Shown here: positions 8,133-18,316 of the stretch, piece by piece
Layout of the letters: the number at the start of each line of letters is the position of its first letter
Numbering within the stretch: the first letter of the stretch is position 1
Assembly (NCBI GenBank): GCA_022592435.1
Contig: JABYQS010000484.1
Span: forward strand, 1 to 20,894
Source of the DNA: Cerioporus squamosus
Taxonomy: Eukaryota; Basidiomycota; Agaricomycetes; Polyporales; Polyporaceae
Length of the DNA stretch: 20,894 nt
Direction of reading: 5' to 3'
Position numbers and translations under genes: made by a program
Notes under the pieces: generated by a model
What the model was told of the DNA's origin: nothing
Databases searched by the model: none
The model's input: the letters and a program-made list of their open reading frames with translations, nothing else

Positions 8133-8761
8133 CGATGTGAGAGGCGTTCGACAAGCCACTGCGAGGCCGGCGCTCTATTGTTTCAATATGCTCGTGGTGT
8201 CAGCAACCAATGCCAGCAAAGAACGCATATGTACTACCTGTTGGAAGTCGGTGGACCGTGCGGGTAGTTGTGGGTTAACTGAACCCTTGCGGTAATCGGG
8301 CCAGAGTGGCTCCGAAGGTTCGAACGGCAGCCCCGAGTTGTGGATGGGTGCCAAAGGGCGCAGCCAATACCCTCCCCTCCAGCGTCCTGGTGGTCGGCTG
8401 CGAATACGCTTTCGTATGCTAGGTGAGATGGTACGGTGTTTCAGTCTTCGTGGGCCTCGGGAGATATGTGGCAACGAAGGTGCCCTGAGAATTCGAAAAG
8501 ACGATTGTCGACGCGAGCGGCGGATCATGGATCGTTCCGGAGTCTGAACGAGTTGGTATGGTGAATATGACACATGATGCCCTACTTGGTTAAGTATGAC
8601 GGACGAACGTACGCAATTGCGCAGAGTAGGCCGCGTTGTTCGAGGAACCTTGCAGGGCAGTAAACTTGCGCGATGGGGCTTGAGCGAGCTGCGTAGGTAG
8701 AAGGTAATGGGCCAACCATCTTCATATTCGCGTAGGAGCGCGACTTCCTCGAGGACCTGTA
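8133..8761. other. intergenic, nothing firm
   Basis: A minus-strand open stretch (8175-8573) covers much of this interval. Its first part is a low-information Arg/Ser/Pro-rich frame. Only its last 25 codons (reading FQQVVHMRSLLALVADTTSI) look protein-like. I cannot assign a gene. Confidence 0.35.
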
Positions 8762-9043
8762 CTATCTGTCATTCGGCAAAATCATCCACAGCAGCACGAC
8801 AAACATGCCTTCTCTTTGACCAATGCGATGACCGTTGGATCCTGACGACAATACGGCATGTTCAAGTTCATGCCGTAGTCCGCGCACTTTCTTCGTATGA
8901 GGTGCTGCATGACGAGACTCGTCATTGAAAGTCTCGAAACCGCACATAGAGGAGCGCACCAATATCTCAGTGAAGATGTCCTCACAGCTATGCAAACCCA
9001 TATCTTCTTGCAGCGATCGCTTGCTTCCGTCTCCAACATACAT
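8762..9043 (-). CDS. possible 93-residue small protein or gene fragment, unknown
   Basis: The ATG at 9043 opens a frame of 93 residues. The middle part (CEDIFTEILVRSSMCGFE) and the C-terminal part (RGLRHELEHAVL, then GMFVVLLWMILPND) have the spacing of helices and look more protein-like than the overlapping frames. It may be an exon of a larger lost gene. No domain is recognised, and it could be a chance frame. Confidence 0.25.
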   Translation of the reverse strand: MYVGDGSKRSLQEDMGLHSCEDIFTEILVRSSMCGFETFNDESRHAAPHTKKVRGLRHELEHAVLSSGSNGHRIGQREGMFVVLLWMILPNDR

Positions 9044-9497
9044 GCGATTCGGCTGAGAGCGAGGCGGTGCAATCAACTCGCTGTTGGCTGAATAGTCAGA
9101 GTGACCTCATAAACACCGGTAGGAAGAACACTCGCCTGCAGGGCATCGTTGCGACTGGAATGGTGGTACGAATCGGAGGCTTTCGCGGAGGCTAGAGCGA
9201 ATCCAGAGGACACATATATCGATCGCACAGCTGGAGCACCATGACCCTGCGGTCTGGACCGCTGCGCACGGACCACCTATATGCCTCCCGCAATAAGATA
9301 TATAGGGCAGTATCCTTTATTGCAAGAGGAGCGCAGGGTCCTGCAGGGTCGCGTCGGAATCACATCACCGACAGGGCCAAAAAGGGCTCATTGGTATGCT
9401 CATCTGCCGGCATTTGGTTCCTCCTCCAGTTGCAGCCAAGCGCGACTCTCGGGAGGCTGTCGCGCCAAGCTCAGCTCTAGTTGCTAACGATGTATCT
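9044..9497. other. intergenic, nothing recognised
   Basis: The stretch holds only short overlapping frames. A TATATAG sequence near 9297-9304 could act as a TATA element, but no gene follows it convincingly. Confidence 0.35.
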
Positions 9498-9714
9498 CTG
9501 ACGTACCTGTCGAAAGTCTACACCGAGACGATACGGGCTAATCCCCAGCCCGCACCTGACGCTGGTCAGCGTCCGAACCTGTGTATTGATCTTCATGGCA
9601 TACAGAGGAATTGAGACAGCGTGTCTGTGGACCGCCGCGAGGCCTATCACTGCGATAAAGGATTATCGACCAGCTTTCCGTTCCATGGATGAAGATACTG
9701 ATCCCGTCGCGTAG
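9498..9714 (+). pseudogene. coding relic with a frameshift, unrecognised
   Basis: The first protein-like segment (from 9498, YLSKVYTETIRANPQPAPD) gives way near 9560-9570 to another frame. That frame reads VRTCVLIFMAYRGIETACLW, then TAARPITAIKDYRPAFRSMD, and ends at the TAG at 9712-9714. Both segments look like parts of one protein joined by a lost frame. One hydrophobic stretch (CVLIFMAY) may be a buried strand or membrane segment. No family is recognised. Confidence 0.3.
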
Positions 9715-10211
9715 AAAGCCAGTGTCAGAGCTGATGAACTCCTTTCTCAGCAAACCCGTCTAAACGTTCCCCGATAACGACGCTCATCTGCACAACTGAC
9801 TTGCAGTGAGAGACTTCTGGTAGATTACTATGCCCAATGTAGGTACTGCTTTACATGTAACATAACAACAATAAACCCCGGAAGATAGACCAAACGGAAA
9901 GCGGAACAGTGTAGTAGTTCTTCTGTTGTCCATCCACTGATTGGCGCGACCCAAGTCCGGTTTGTGATGTACAATGTCAATGAGAGAACGACGAGAATGA
10001 TGACAACAAAAGAGCGCGGTGACATCGTATGAGTACGACATTGAAATACTGGACAGAACGAGATGGACGAACAACTGAGAGATAGATACTATTAGATAGT
10101 GCGCGTGTATGTCACGGCTTCCTCGAGTATGTGCTCGTCTTGAGTAACGTCGGCACACGGAAGAACACAGGTTATGCGATTGAATTGCCCTCGACTTGCG
10201 GAATGAAACGT
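9715..10211. other. 3' flank of the GMC gene, no gene seen
   Basis: This is the stretch downstream (minus strand) of the oxidoreductase stop codon. It should include its 3' untranslated region and polyadenylation region. The open frames here are short and overlap in both directions. Confidence 0.45.
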
Positions 10212-12732
10212 TCAGCGGGAGTGCGCGGCAGCCTTGATGAGGTCCGCTGCACGCTCAGCGAGAGCGTATGTAGGGACCATCGTGTGGGCGGCAGGTACGA
10301 AGGGCTGTAATGTAACAAACTGAGTGGTGTTTCTTCGCATTTACGGCGGAATACGTACGAAGGCAGAGGCATCGACAACACGCAGGCCAATGGTGCCCTT
10401 GACAGTGAGGTCAGGGTTGAGGGCGCCGCTGCCCTTGGCGGTGGTGCCGCTCTTGCCCATACCGACGGTGCCGGACACATGGTTGACGACGAGAGCGTTC
10501 GCACGGATGAACTCCTCGATCTGCGCATCTGTCTGAGCGTTCGCAGATTCGCCGAACTCGCTGATGATCCAGCTCTTCCATGCAGGCGCCTGGAGGAAGC
10601 GACGTCCGGCCTTGAGAGCCTCCCGCATGGTGTGAATGTCGAAGCCACCCTTGTCGCTCAGCAAACCGGGGTTGATGATCGGGTAGTCGAAGGGGTTGGT
10701 CGACTTCAGCGTCAGGTTGCCACCTATGCAAAGCATGCACATTGCCAATCAGAAGCAGCAACGAAGCGATAGAGTAGTCGGATCTTACGAGAGACAGGTG
10801 TATAGAGGTTGCTGATGAGCGTGAGGAAGTGACCAGCCGGAGGAGGAACACCACCGAAGGCAATGAACAGATCCTGTGCGTCATCCCGTGTTAGTGGACA
10901 GACCAGCATCCGATCAGGACAAATGGTGACTTGCCGAGAAGATGAGCTGGTAGTGAGGAGCCGTTGGACCCGCGCTAGGATCAGGAACGGTCTTGAAGAT
11001 GCTGTCACTGGAAGGAAGCCGTTCCCAAGCCCACTGGTTGGCTGCGCCAAGAGTGAAGTCGCCCGTACGGCTGTTCTGCCAGAGCGCGAGCTGCTCCGCC
11101 GCGAGCGTCGAGTTCGCACCCAGGTTGTCGAGCGTGTCGTTGGAGCTGACTTGATAGTTGGTCGTGAGAAGCGGGTGATCCTGCATATTCTGGCCAACAT
11201 CAGGGAGGTCGACGAGCGAGGTAATGCCATGAGATGAGCATTGCGCCTTGGGGCCGATACCCGAGAGGAGCACTGTCAAGGTCGAGGACATGTGAGCTGA
11301 TGATGCTTTGGAATATGTCGTGAATGAGAGGCAACGTACGAATTTGGGGCGAACCGATAGCGCCTGCGGAGAGGATAACCTCCTTTGACGCCTTCACGCT
11401 GTAAACGGATTTATTGGGGCCGCTGGTATACTGCACGCCACGGACGACGGGGACACCGCCCTGCGAACTCGTCTTGACGACCTTGGTCACCTGAGCACCG
11501 ACGACAACGTCCAGGTTGCTGCGAGACAGGGCGGGCTGGATATAATTCCTAGCCGAGTCCGACCGAGCGCCATCCTGAATCTGTATCCCGTTCGGAGATC
11601 ACGTCAACATATGGTCACCATCACAATGAGCGTAAAGTTGAGACGAACCGCGAAAGGCGTCCAGCCTGTCAAGGAAGGGATGACGTGAGTTACACACCGC
11701 ATAGAGGACGGGAGGATGCACTCACTGAAGCCGATCATATCACCAGAGTTTACATCCGGGTTGTACGGGAACTCCGAGGACAGTTCTGCTTGAGCGTTCA
11801 GGCCGAGCTGGTCTGTCGGAAGGGAGACCTGGGGGAGCCCGGCACCTAGCGGGCCCTTGGTGCTGTGAAGACTGGGGATAAATTTCGATGTAGCATTCTG
11901 GACGTTGGGCGAGTTCGTGAAGTTCTCCAGCTGCGGTACCACGATGATGAGCGCGGACTGTCTTGATGTCTAGACTTTTGCAGAATCACACACCTTCAAC
12001 ATGTAGGGGAGTATGTTGTTCCAACTCCAACCGCGGTCACCCGTCACAGATGCCCAGCGGTCGTAGTCGTCCCTCGCGCCACGCGTGTAGATCATGTAGT
12101 CTGGCAACCCGCTTGTGAGAAGGCGGGAGAGACGCATAACAGAACCACATACTGATGGACGTGGATCCTCCCAGGACTTTCCCGCGCGCGTAACCAATGG
12201 AACGATCATTCATTCCCAACTGAGGAGTGGTCGTGTAGTTCCAGTCCTGCCGTAATTCAATTGAGCATGAGTAACCTGCACATGGACCATGTCTGATGGG
12301 ACGAAGACGACACTCACGAATGTCGAGCCGGTCAATAATGGCGCCAACCATGGAATCTCAATGTTCGTGTTGTTGTAGTCGCTAACGCAGCCAGTATGTG
12401 AACACAGCCTCTCTTGTGCATCTCATAGGAGGCGCGTACCTTGATCCAGCTTCCAACAATAGCACCTTGATAGAGCTGTTCTCCGTCAACCGGTTTGCCA
12501 AAACACCACCAGCCGCACCAGCTGCATCCCCCCGCCGTCAGCGTCCGCGACCGTTGCATCGAGTTGCCGGGAATGACGTACCACCAACGATGACATAGTC
12601 ATAAGTAGTGCGCGAAACATGGCTAGCCGCAGCCTCAGGGCTCAGGTAGAGAGCCGCAAAAGCACGCTGCGGGGCAGCAACTGAAAGGAAAAGAAGAGCT
12701 GCCTGAACGGCGGAGGATGAGTGGGAGAACAT
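10212..12732 (-). CDS. GMC oxidoreductase, aryl-alcohol-oxidase type, secreted
   Basis: This is a flavoenzyme that would oxidise primary (probably aromatic) alcohols and give hydrogen peroxide for ligninolytic peroxidases. Twelve exons: 12732-12582, 12521-12440, 12381-12318, 12246-12153, 12100-11994, 11930-11726, 11665-11649, 11580-11340, 11272-10935, 10873-10789, 10723-10359, 10304-10212. All phases agree and give 613 residues, close to known aryl-alcohol oxidases. Residues 1-26 are a signal peptide. FAD-binding GAGAAG is at 50-55 with LLLEAG near 71-76. GMC signature 1 (ARGKVLGGSTSIN) is at 119-131 and signature 2 (SAGAIGSPQILLLSGIG) at 311-327. The two active-site histidines are in NHVSGT (His543) and AAHTM (His590). 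An upstream in-frame TTG is not a credible start. The ninth intron is GC-AG and exon 7 has only 17 bp. Substrate is inferred; glucose or methanol oxidation is less likely. Confidence 0.93.
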
Positions 12733-13519
12733 GATGCGACTCCGTCTACCGTCCAAGCCAGCGACTACACCAGCGGGGTTATAACGAGCGAAAGATCACC
12801 AAAGGGGAAGGGGAGAGAGAAGGACGAACAAACAAGCAGCGGACGGAGAACGGGTCGGGGTCCGTACTTATGTATTCTGCGATATGTCGGGAAGTCCGCG
12901 CAAGACGCGCAAGTCTGAGTGACCCAGACAACGGATGTCTCGAATCAGCGACGCATCACTAGTGTGAGGTAATCTCCCCCGTTCCGGGATGGACTTCAAG
13001 CTTGACCCGGGGCCGGTGCGGCGAAATTGCAATGATTGCATTCACCTGGCCGTCTATCAGGAACGGCGACACAAGCGCAGACACTTGCACGGCGGGCGGA
13101 GACAGGAAGCGCACGAGCTAGCGGGAGGAGCACCAGGTGCATATGGCTCTGCTCGTCCAAGTCCTTCAGGGCTGACGGTCCTACTGTCATCACATCAATC
13201 GGCAACGGGGTACCTGAAGGGCTCGGAGATCAGCAAAGATCAGCAAACGGCGGGGGAAGAGAAGGAAGCCCGAGCGACATCCAATCCGATGTTGCAGTGC
13301 CAGCTCCGTGATGCACCTGCGCGACCTGGCATCAGATGACTCCCACGGAAGAGTAAAGGCAAACACTGTTTCATTCCTTGTTCGCAACATCGAGAAACTC
13401 AACACCCATACAAGACCGTCCGTTTCTCCGGATACAGGACGGCCTCATCAACGTGTCCGTGGTCCGAGAGCGTCCGTGGCGAACCGATAGTAGTACAAGC
13501 GCAAGCGATTGCGCAGACG
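12733..13519. promoter_or_regulatory. promoter region of the GMC gene and 3' flank of HUA1-like gene
   Basis: The 787-bp gap separates two minus-strand genes. Read on the minus strand, a weak TATA-like sequence (GTTATAAC, near 12778-12785) lies about 50 bp upstream of the GMC start codon. I see no convincing gene. The short frames at 12989-13405 overlap on both strands and lack motifs. Confidence 0.4.
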
Positions 13520-14970
13520 TTACACGAATGTCCGTCCGACACCGCCGCATATACTGCACGTCTCCTCGTCGAAGATGAGGAAGGACGTCGTGCCCCGTCC
13601 CCCGCAGCGCCAGCACAGCCGGCCTCCAATGCGCGGGTCACCCGGAGGATAGACGACGGCGTTTCCTGGCGACGATTGCATTCCGCTCCCACCGCCGGGC
13701 GCGGGCCACGAGGGTGGCGGAAACACGGACCGACCGCCCACACCGCCCAGCCTGTCAAGGTACGATGACATGGGCAGTATGCCGCCAGCGACAGGCACGA
13801 TGCGCGTTGATGCGCCGGGGTACCCGTTGCTGCTCGTCTGACTGACGCGGGACGTGGTTGCGGAGCGTGAGAGGCCCGAGTTCGTGGGCAAGCCTTGTCC
13901 GGACCACGACGCACTTTGCTGGTGTAATGCGGCTTGTGGCGCGCTAAACACTGGCAACGGACGCTGGAGCGTCGTAGAGGAGGACGAGGAAGACGACGCC
14001 CGACCGTCGGCAGCCCAGGGCGCATATGTGATGGGCCCTGTGTATGGCTTGGAGTACTTGTCCCAGCACCGCGCGCAGGGGTGCGAAGGATCATAGTTTC
14101 GGTACCCGGTGTTACGGCCTGGCAGAGGCGGATCGTTTTAGTGGACGCCCCTGGGCCATATATCATGTCGCATAAGCACTCACATTTCTGACACTCAAAG
14201 CCAGCCGGATACACTAGCACCTTGCCATGACGCAACAAGGGATGACCAGGCACAGGACGATCCGTAGGACGACCATCATTTGGGCTGCCCTCCTGGATGG
14301 GGGAGGTGGGCGTGGCCGGGAGGGACTTTCCAGGACGATTCGGGGGTTCTCCGGGAGGCGGGGCATACCTCCTGCTCGAGGATGACGGCGATGAGAGATC
14401 CGAGTCCTCGTTCTGGTACCGCGAGCTCGAGCCACCATACAAATCACTATCGGTCCCGCCAGCTGCGTAGAAGTCCCGCGCAAAGTCAGACAAAGGAGCT
14501 TGTGGCGCGTTCGGAGTGGAGGATGGACGTTGTATCCTAGCCAGATCTGGATGGAGGGGCGGTGGAATGGGCGTGGTGTACAGTTCCTGCCTGCGCTGCC
14601 CAGGGAAAGCCGACCAGCTGGTCGACCCCGTCGGCTGCGGGGAAATGCCCCATGATGGTGGCGGGAACTGCGAGGAACCGTACTGCTGCTGATTCGGCGC
14701 AACAAGAGCTGGTTGCTGGAATGGCCTTCGTGGCCCGACTTCGAGCGTGGCCTCTCCCTCGTAGACGTTCGGGGCCGGCGTGTACGCAGGAGGCAGCTCC
14801 TCGTTGAGGAGATCACTCACGGATGTGTCGATCTGCGGCGGCCGTCCTTCCCCACCACCTCGGTCTCCGTCAGACGAGGCCTGTCCTACGTTGGATGAGC
14901 CTGCTTCCGACGCTCCCGTGGGTGTCGGTGTCACTGCAGGCGTACGGAAGGGATTGTGCGATGAAACCAT
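13520..14970 (-). CDS. HUA1-like protein with J-protein-type zinc fingers
   Basis: Two exons (14970-14184, 14118-13520) joined over a 65-base intron give 461 residues. The first 230 or so are disordered and rich in Pro, Ser and Gln. They carry an NPF motif at 6-8 (EH-domain ligand type) and PPAY at 60-63 (WW-domain ligand type). The conserved part follows: PVPGHPLL...GKVLVYPAG, then a zinc knuckle CQKC-x13-CARC (260-280) reading RNTGYRNYDPSHPC, and KPYTGPITY. After a second linker the C-terminus has CWRCGGRG (431-438) and CSICGGVG (450-457), like the CxxCxGxG repeats of type I DnaJ proteins. This matches fungal HUA1, a cytoplasmic protein linked to actin patches and Rsp5 in yeast as I recall. 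The intron lies exactly in the first knuckle. Reading the frame straight through the intron would destroy the zinc sites. Confidence 0.88.
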
Positions 14971-15367
14971 AGATGGAGCTCTGTGCGCGTTCCTGAGACG
15001 TCGGTGTTGCAAGGGTCAAGTATATGATATGTCCTGGTATCTAGGCACAAGTCAGGTCGTTTCAGCGTATGTCGAGCCTGCGTTGGGCGCGATGCCGAGG
15101 GAATAGTGGCGGGTGAGTACGAGAGACAGCTGCGGAATGACAGACATGGCAGGAAGAAGTAGGGCAGGTGCTGTGCAGGAGCCGCCGACAAGTTGGCACT
15201 GGCGTGGTCCAACACACCCGAGCAATATAACAATGACAACGACCGGGCAGTATGATAGTGGTTCTATTGGTACAGAATAATACACAAGGGCAGTACAAGG
15301 TACAAGGTATCCATAGACATACCCGGTCGACGCACGACGCACGCTGGCAGCAATATTAATCTCACTT
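14971..15367. promoter_or_regulatory. promoter region of the HUA1-like gene
   Basis: The 397-bp gap lies between the VPS28 stop and the HUA1-like start, both minus strand. On the minus strand an AT-rich CATATCATATAC sequence lies near 15018-15029, about 50 bp from the start codon, and may serve as the TATA element. No gene is seen. Confidence 0.4.
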
Positions 15368-16349
15368 TCACGTATGGTCCTCCTTTCCGCTCAGACTCCT
15401 GAAGAACTCGGCATACGCATGCTCGATGTCGAATGACAGCTGTAAGCAAAATGACATGAGCATCACCTCTGCCAACCCGAGCAGCCCACGGGTTCATATC
15501 GAGAGTACGCACCTGGCGCGCCTGCTCCTCGGTCAGCTCCTCCGACGCCTTCATCCCATTCAGTGTAATCAACCTGTGCACTCAGTCAGTCAATCTGACT
15601 CCCGCAGCCCGACCGCGCATGGTTCCGAACAGGGACGAAGGGAGAAACGCACCATCCGACCATCTTGCTCCGGCCCTCCCAGTCCTTGCTCCCCTTGAAC
15701 CGCGCGTAACTCGTCACGAGTTCCTGCAGGATCGGATGCAGCTGGTCCTTCGCGCGCATCCGCAACTTGAGCGCGTCCACGAAGGTGATAAAGTTCTGTA
15801 GCGCGCACGCTTTCAGCACACGCATGTTCGCTCGATCGTAGATACGGAGTGGGGGAGCACCTGTGTCGTCTCCGCGACCCACTTCGCGGTCTCTGGCCCG
15901 GCCTCGCTCGAGTGCTCCACCGTGGCGGGGACGCCGACTTGTATTCGGTGCAGCGCGGCGGGATGGTCCATCTAACCCAATCTGTGAGCAGCGCCGTTAC
16001 TGGGGCGAGGAGAGAAGTGACGTACCCGATACCGCGACATGAACTGCTCTATCGACGGGACATCATCGCCCACGAGCTTCAGCATGGTCTTGTACTGCGA
16101 TAGCAGGCGGGTGCATGCGGGAGAATACCTCTTCGACACGACCGCTCAGTCTTACCTCACGCGAGGAAAGCCGAGAGCAAGGAGAAGCACTCACTCCTCC
16201 GCCGTCACTGAGTCCCGCACATACGCGCGTTCTAGGTACTCCAACGCGACTATAACACCAAAGAGCGTCGCCAAGAGCCCATACTTCTCGCGTTCGGTGT
16301 TTGTCGTGTAAAGCCGGACCTCTTCGTCCAGGTTGAGCGGGGCGGACAT
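15368..16349 (-). CDS. VPS28, ESCRT-I subunit
   Basis: VPS28 is the ESCRT-I subunit that links the complex to ESCRT-II during sorting of ubiquitinated cargo into multivesicular bodies. Six exons (16349-16195, 16128-16026, 15971-15861, 15795-15653, 15573-15513, 15439-15368) give 214 residues, typical of the family. The N-terminal core-binding half begins LDEEVRLYTTNTEREKYGLL and continues YLERAYVRDSVTAEEYS and LLSQYKTMLKLVGDDVPSIE, ending in MDHPAALHRIQVGVPATVEH. The C-terminal four-helix domain runs from about 118 (NFITFVDALKLRMRAKDQLH, GRSKMVGWLITLNGM, SFDIEHAYAEFFRSL). The start is set by a strong context (GCCACCATG). A longer frame upstream would need a TTG start. All splice phases fit. 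Confidence 0.95.
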
Positions 16350-16534
16350 GGTGGCGGAAGGCAAGGAGCTCAAGCTTCAAGCTTGGGCGCTCCGTTCCCG
16401 TTGTGCTCGTACTTGGCACGTACATAGTTGAGTCGCATAAGCGTATCAGTACATCCCATAGTATTGTAGTGATGAAACATCGAACAGAACGTCATTAATC
16501 CTACAGCAGCGGCACCTAATAGGCATCCACAGTC

Positions 16535-17579
16535 CTAGTCGTCATACGCCCAGTCCTCAATTTCGTCTTGAACGCCCGCGATGGCCGGGAGGTCGTTCCA
16601 GACACGCGCGCGCATCGCTGCGAACTCCTCCCGCACTTCCTCGATGCAGTTAGAGCATGCACCCGTGCAGTCCGCGAAGTCCTCGCGCGACTCGTAGTCG
16701 TTCCCGTCTTCTTGCTCGTCGATGTACTCCATGAACCTGTTGTCAAGCGGGTCACCGTCGCGCCAAGACTCCTTTCCGTTCTCCTCAGTGTATGCGAGGT
16801 GCGAGATCACCTCGGGGCACCCATCGACGAACCCCCATCTGTACGAACAGGACTTGGACGCCTCAAACTTCTCCTGGCACTCCTCGATCATCCGAGTGCC
16901 ATGCTCCTTCAGGCGCTCCTTCGCGCGAGCGATCAGCTCGATGTTCTTGGGAGTCAGCCGCTCGGGTGTGCCGTCCGCCCGAGTCGTGCCCCTAAGGACA
17001 ACGGCGGGATCGAGTTGGCAGCACCGGTATACGGCAGCGGGGACCATCTCGAACTGACCGGTCTGTTGGAAGAGGTTGAGGGCTTCGATGGCGTTCTCGT
17101 CTTTGAAGTTGTGACGGAACTCCGGGCCGTCGCGTTCGTCCCACTCGGAGAGGTTGGCAGGGAAGAGCGTCTGGAGGGCCACGTAAGCGTCGTCGACGAG
17201 CTGTTGCATGTCGTACTTGGTGCCAACACGCAGCCAAGCGAAGAGAACGGAGATGGGCTCAGCGGCGGAACCACCGGACTTGCTGCATAATGCATCTTGG
17301 TCAGGGCACCATGCAACACGAAGCATTTGTGGCCACTCACCTGAGTCCGTAAGCAACACGGAGGATCTGCTTGATGTCGTAGGGTGTGTCGGTGACACGG
17401 ACGACCGGATATCCGTCCATGTACTCGACGGGTTTGTCCAGTTCAGCGGCGAGGACAGGGCTGTGGCGTGCCAGCACGCCTTTGTGGATCTGAAAGAAAA
17501 CGTTCATGGCAATGATGATGGCGTTCCCATCGGGGAATGAGACCTCAGTGTCTCTCTGGAGACCGGCGGCGGCGTTCAT
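16535..17579 (-). CDS. BTB/POZ domain protein, agaricomycete family
   Basis: Two exons (17579-17341, 17282-16535) with a 58-base intron give 328 residues. Residues about 10-120 form the BTB/POZ fold: RDTEVSFPDGNAIIIA, then FFQIHKGVLARHSPVLAAEL, the family pattern MDGYPVVRVTDTPYDIKQIL, and after the splice FAWLRVGTKYDMQQLVDDAY. A helical region and an acidic C-terminus (EDGNDYESREDFADCTGACS) with a small Cys cluster follow. This arrangement belongs to a large expanded family in mushroom-forming fungi. Members are presumed to mediate protein contacts, possibly with cullin 3, but specific roles are unknown. A TATA-like CCATATAACG lies about 60 bp upstream of the ATG. An additional 5' exon is possible, because a GT..AG pair surrounds the chosen start. 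Confidence 0.88.
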
Positions 17580-18316
17580 GGGAGTGAGTCGATGATGCCA
17601 GAGAATTGTACCTGAGAGCGTCGAGGGATCTTGTGCGTTATATGGAGATGGGTTCAGCACAGATCGAGTCCACGTAACGGCCTATTTATGCTGCGGAGAC
17701 TCGAGAGACAAAGCGGAAAGGTGCAACACTGTACAAAGGCAGTCACCGGAGGCCTACCTTGAACTTGAAGCTTGAGTGGCAGTAAGTATAAAGCATACCT
17801 TGTCTTGCTTGCCATCACGGTACAAGCGTGCATTAGGCATGATGCCAGCCTGAGCAGATGATCAGATCCAGATTTCATTGCGAGGTTGCATAGTCACAGA
17901 GAGATGGTGGAGTTTGTTGAAGTTCAACTTGAAGTTGGTGACGGACTGTTCGACTAAATGGAGTAAGCGAGACGCCCATGTCCCATCTGATCTTATCGAA
18001 GTTCGGCATCTTGAACGCTTCAAGTTCGTACTACCACTGCCAGGTGTAACCTCAGGCTGAGGTTCAAGCCCTAGTCTCTGCAGTGTTCTAGTTGTTCTTC
18101 TATTTCATAAAGACGATTTGCATAACCCTTGGACTTCCCTTTCTCTAAACCTCCTTCAAGTTCTGATTGACTGTCAACGATGTGCGTACGAGGATGCGTC
18201 TGCTGCTTAGTACCGCCGGTGCTGAGGCACACGCGAACTGACAGCATCGGGATTATATTATGACCACGCTGACCATGGTATCTTTATTTGGTAGATCAAC
18301 TTGCCAACTTGCCACG
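17580..18316. promoter_or_regulatory. divergent promoter between BTB and MYND genes, with repeated 9-mer
   Basis: The 737-bp gap separates two genes transcribed away from each other. TATA-like sequences lie near each start (about 17636-17645 for the BTB gene; TTATATTA at 18253-18260 for the MYND gene). The 9-mer AACTTGAAG occurs at 17762-17770 and 17926-17934, and its reverse complement CTTCAAGTT at 18018-18026 and 18154-18162, four copies in 401 bp. These could be binding sites of a shared regulator. No gene is seen in the gap. Confidence 0.5.

Noticed and set aside
13399..15012. A single 537-codon minus-strand gene
   Set aside because: The frame runs through a 65-base intron and leaves the HUA1-type zinc sites out of frame. 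Splicing 14183-14119 restores all CxxC pairs and moves the stop to 13520. The upstream 15012 position is also not needed, because a natural start lies at 14970.
16568..17290. Plus-strand open frame of about 240 codons opposite the BTB gene
   Set aside because: It mirrors a conserved BTB coding exon. Its Leu/Val/Arg-rich translation has no recognisable domain and is explained by codon bias of the true gene.
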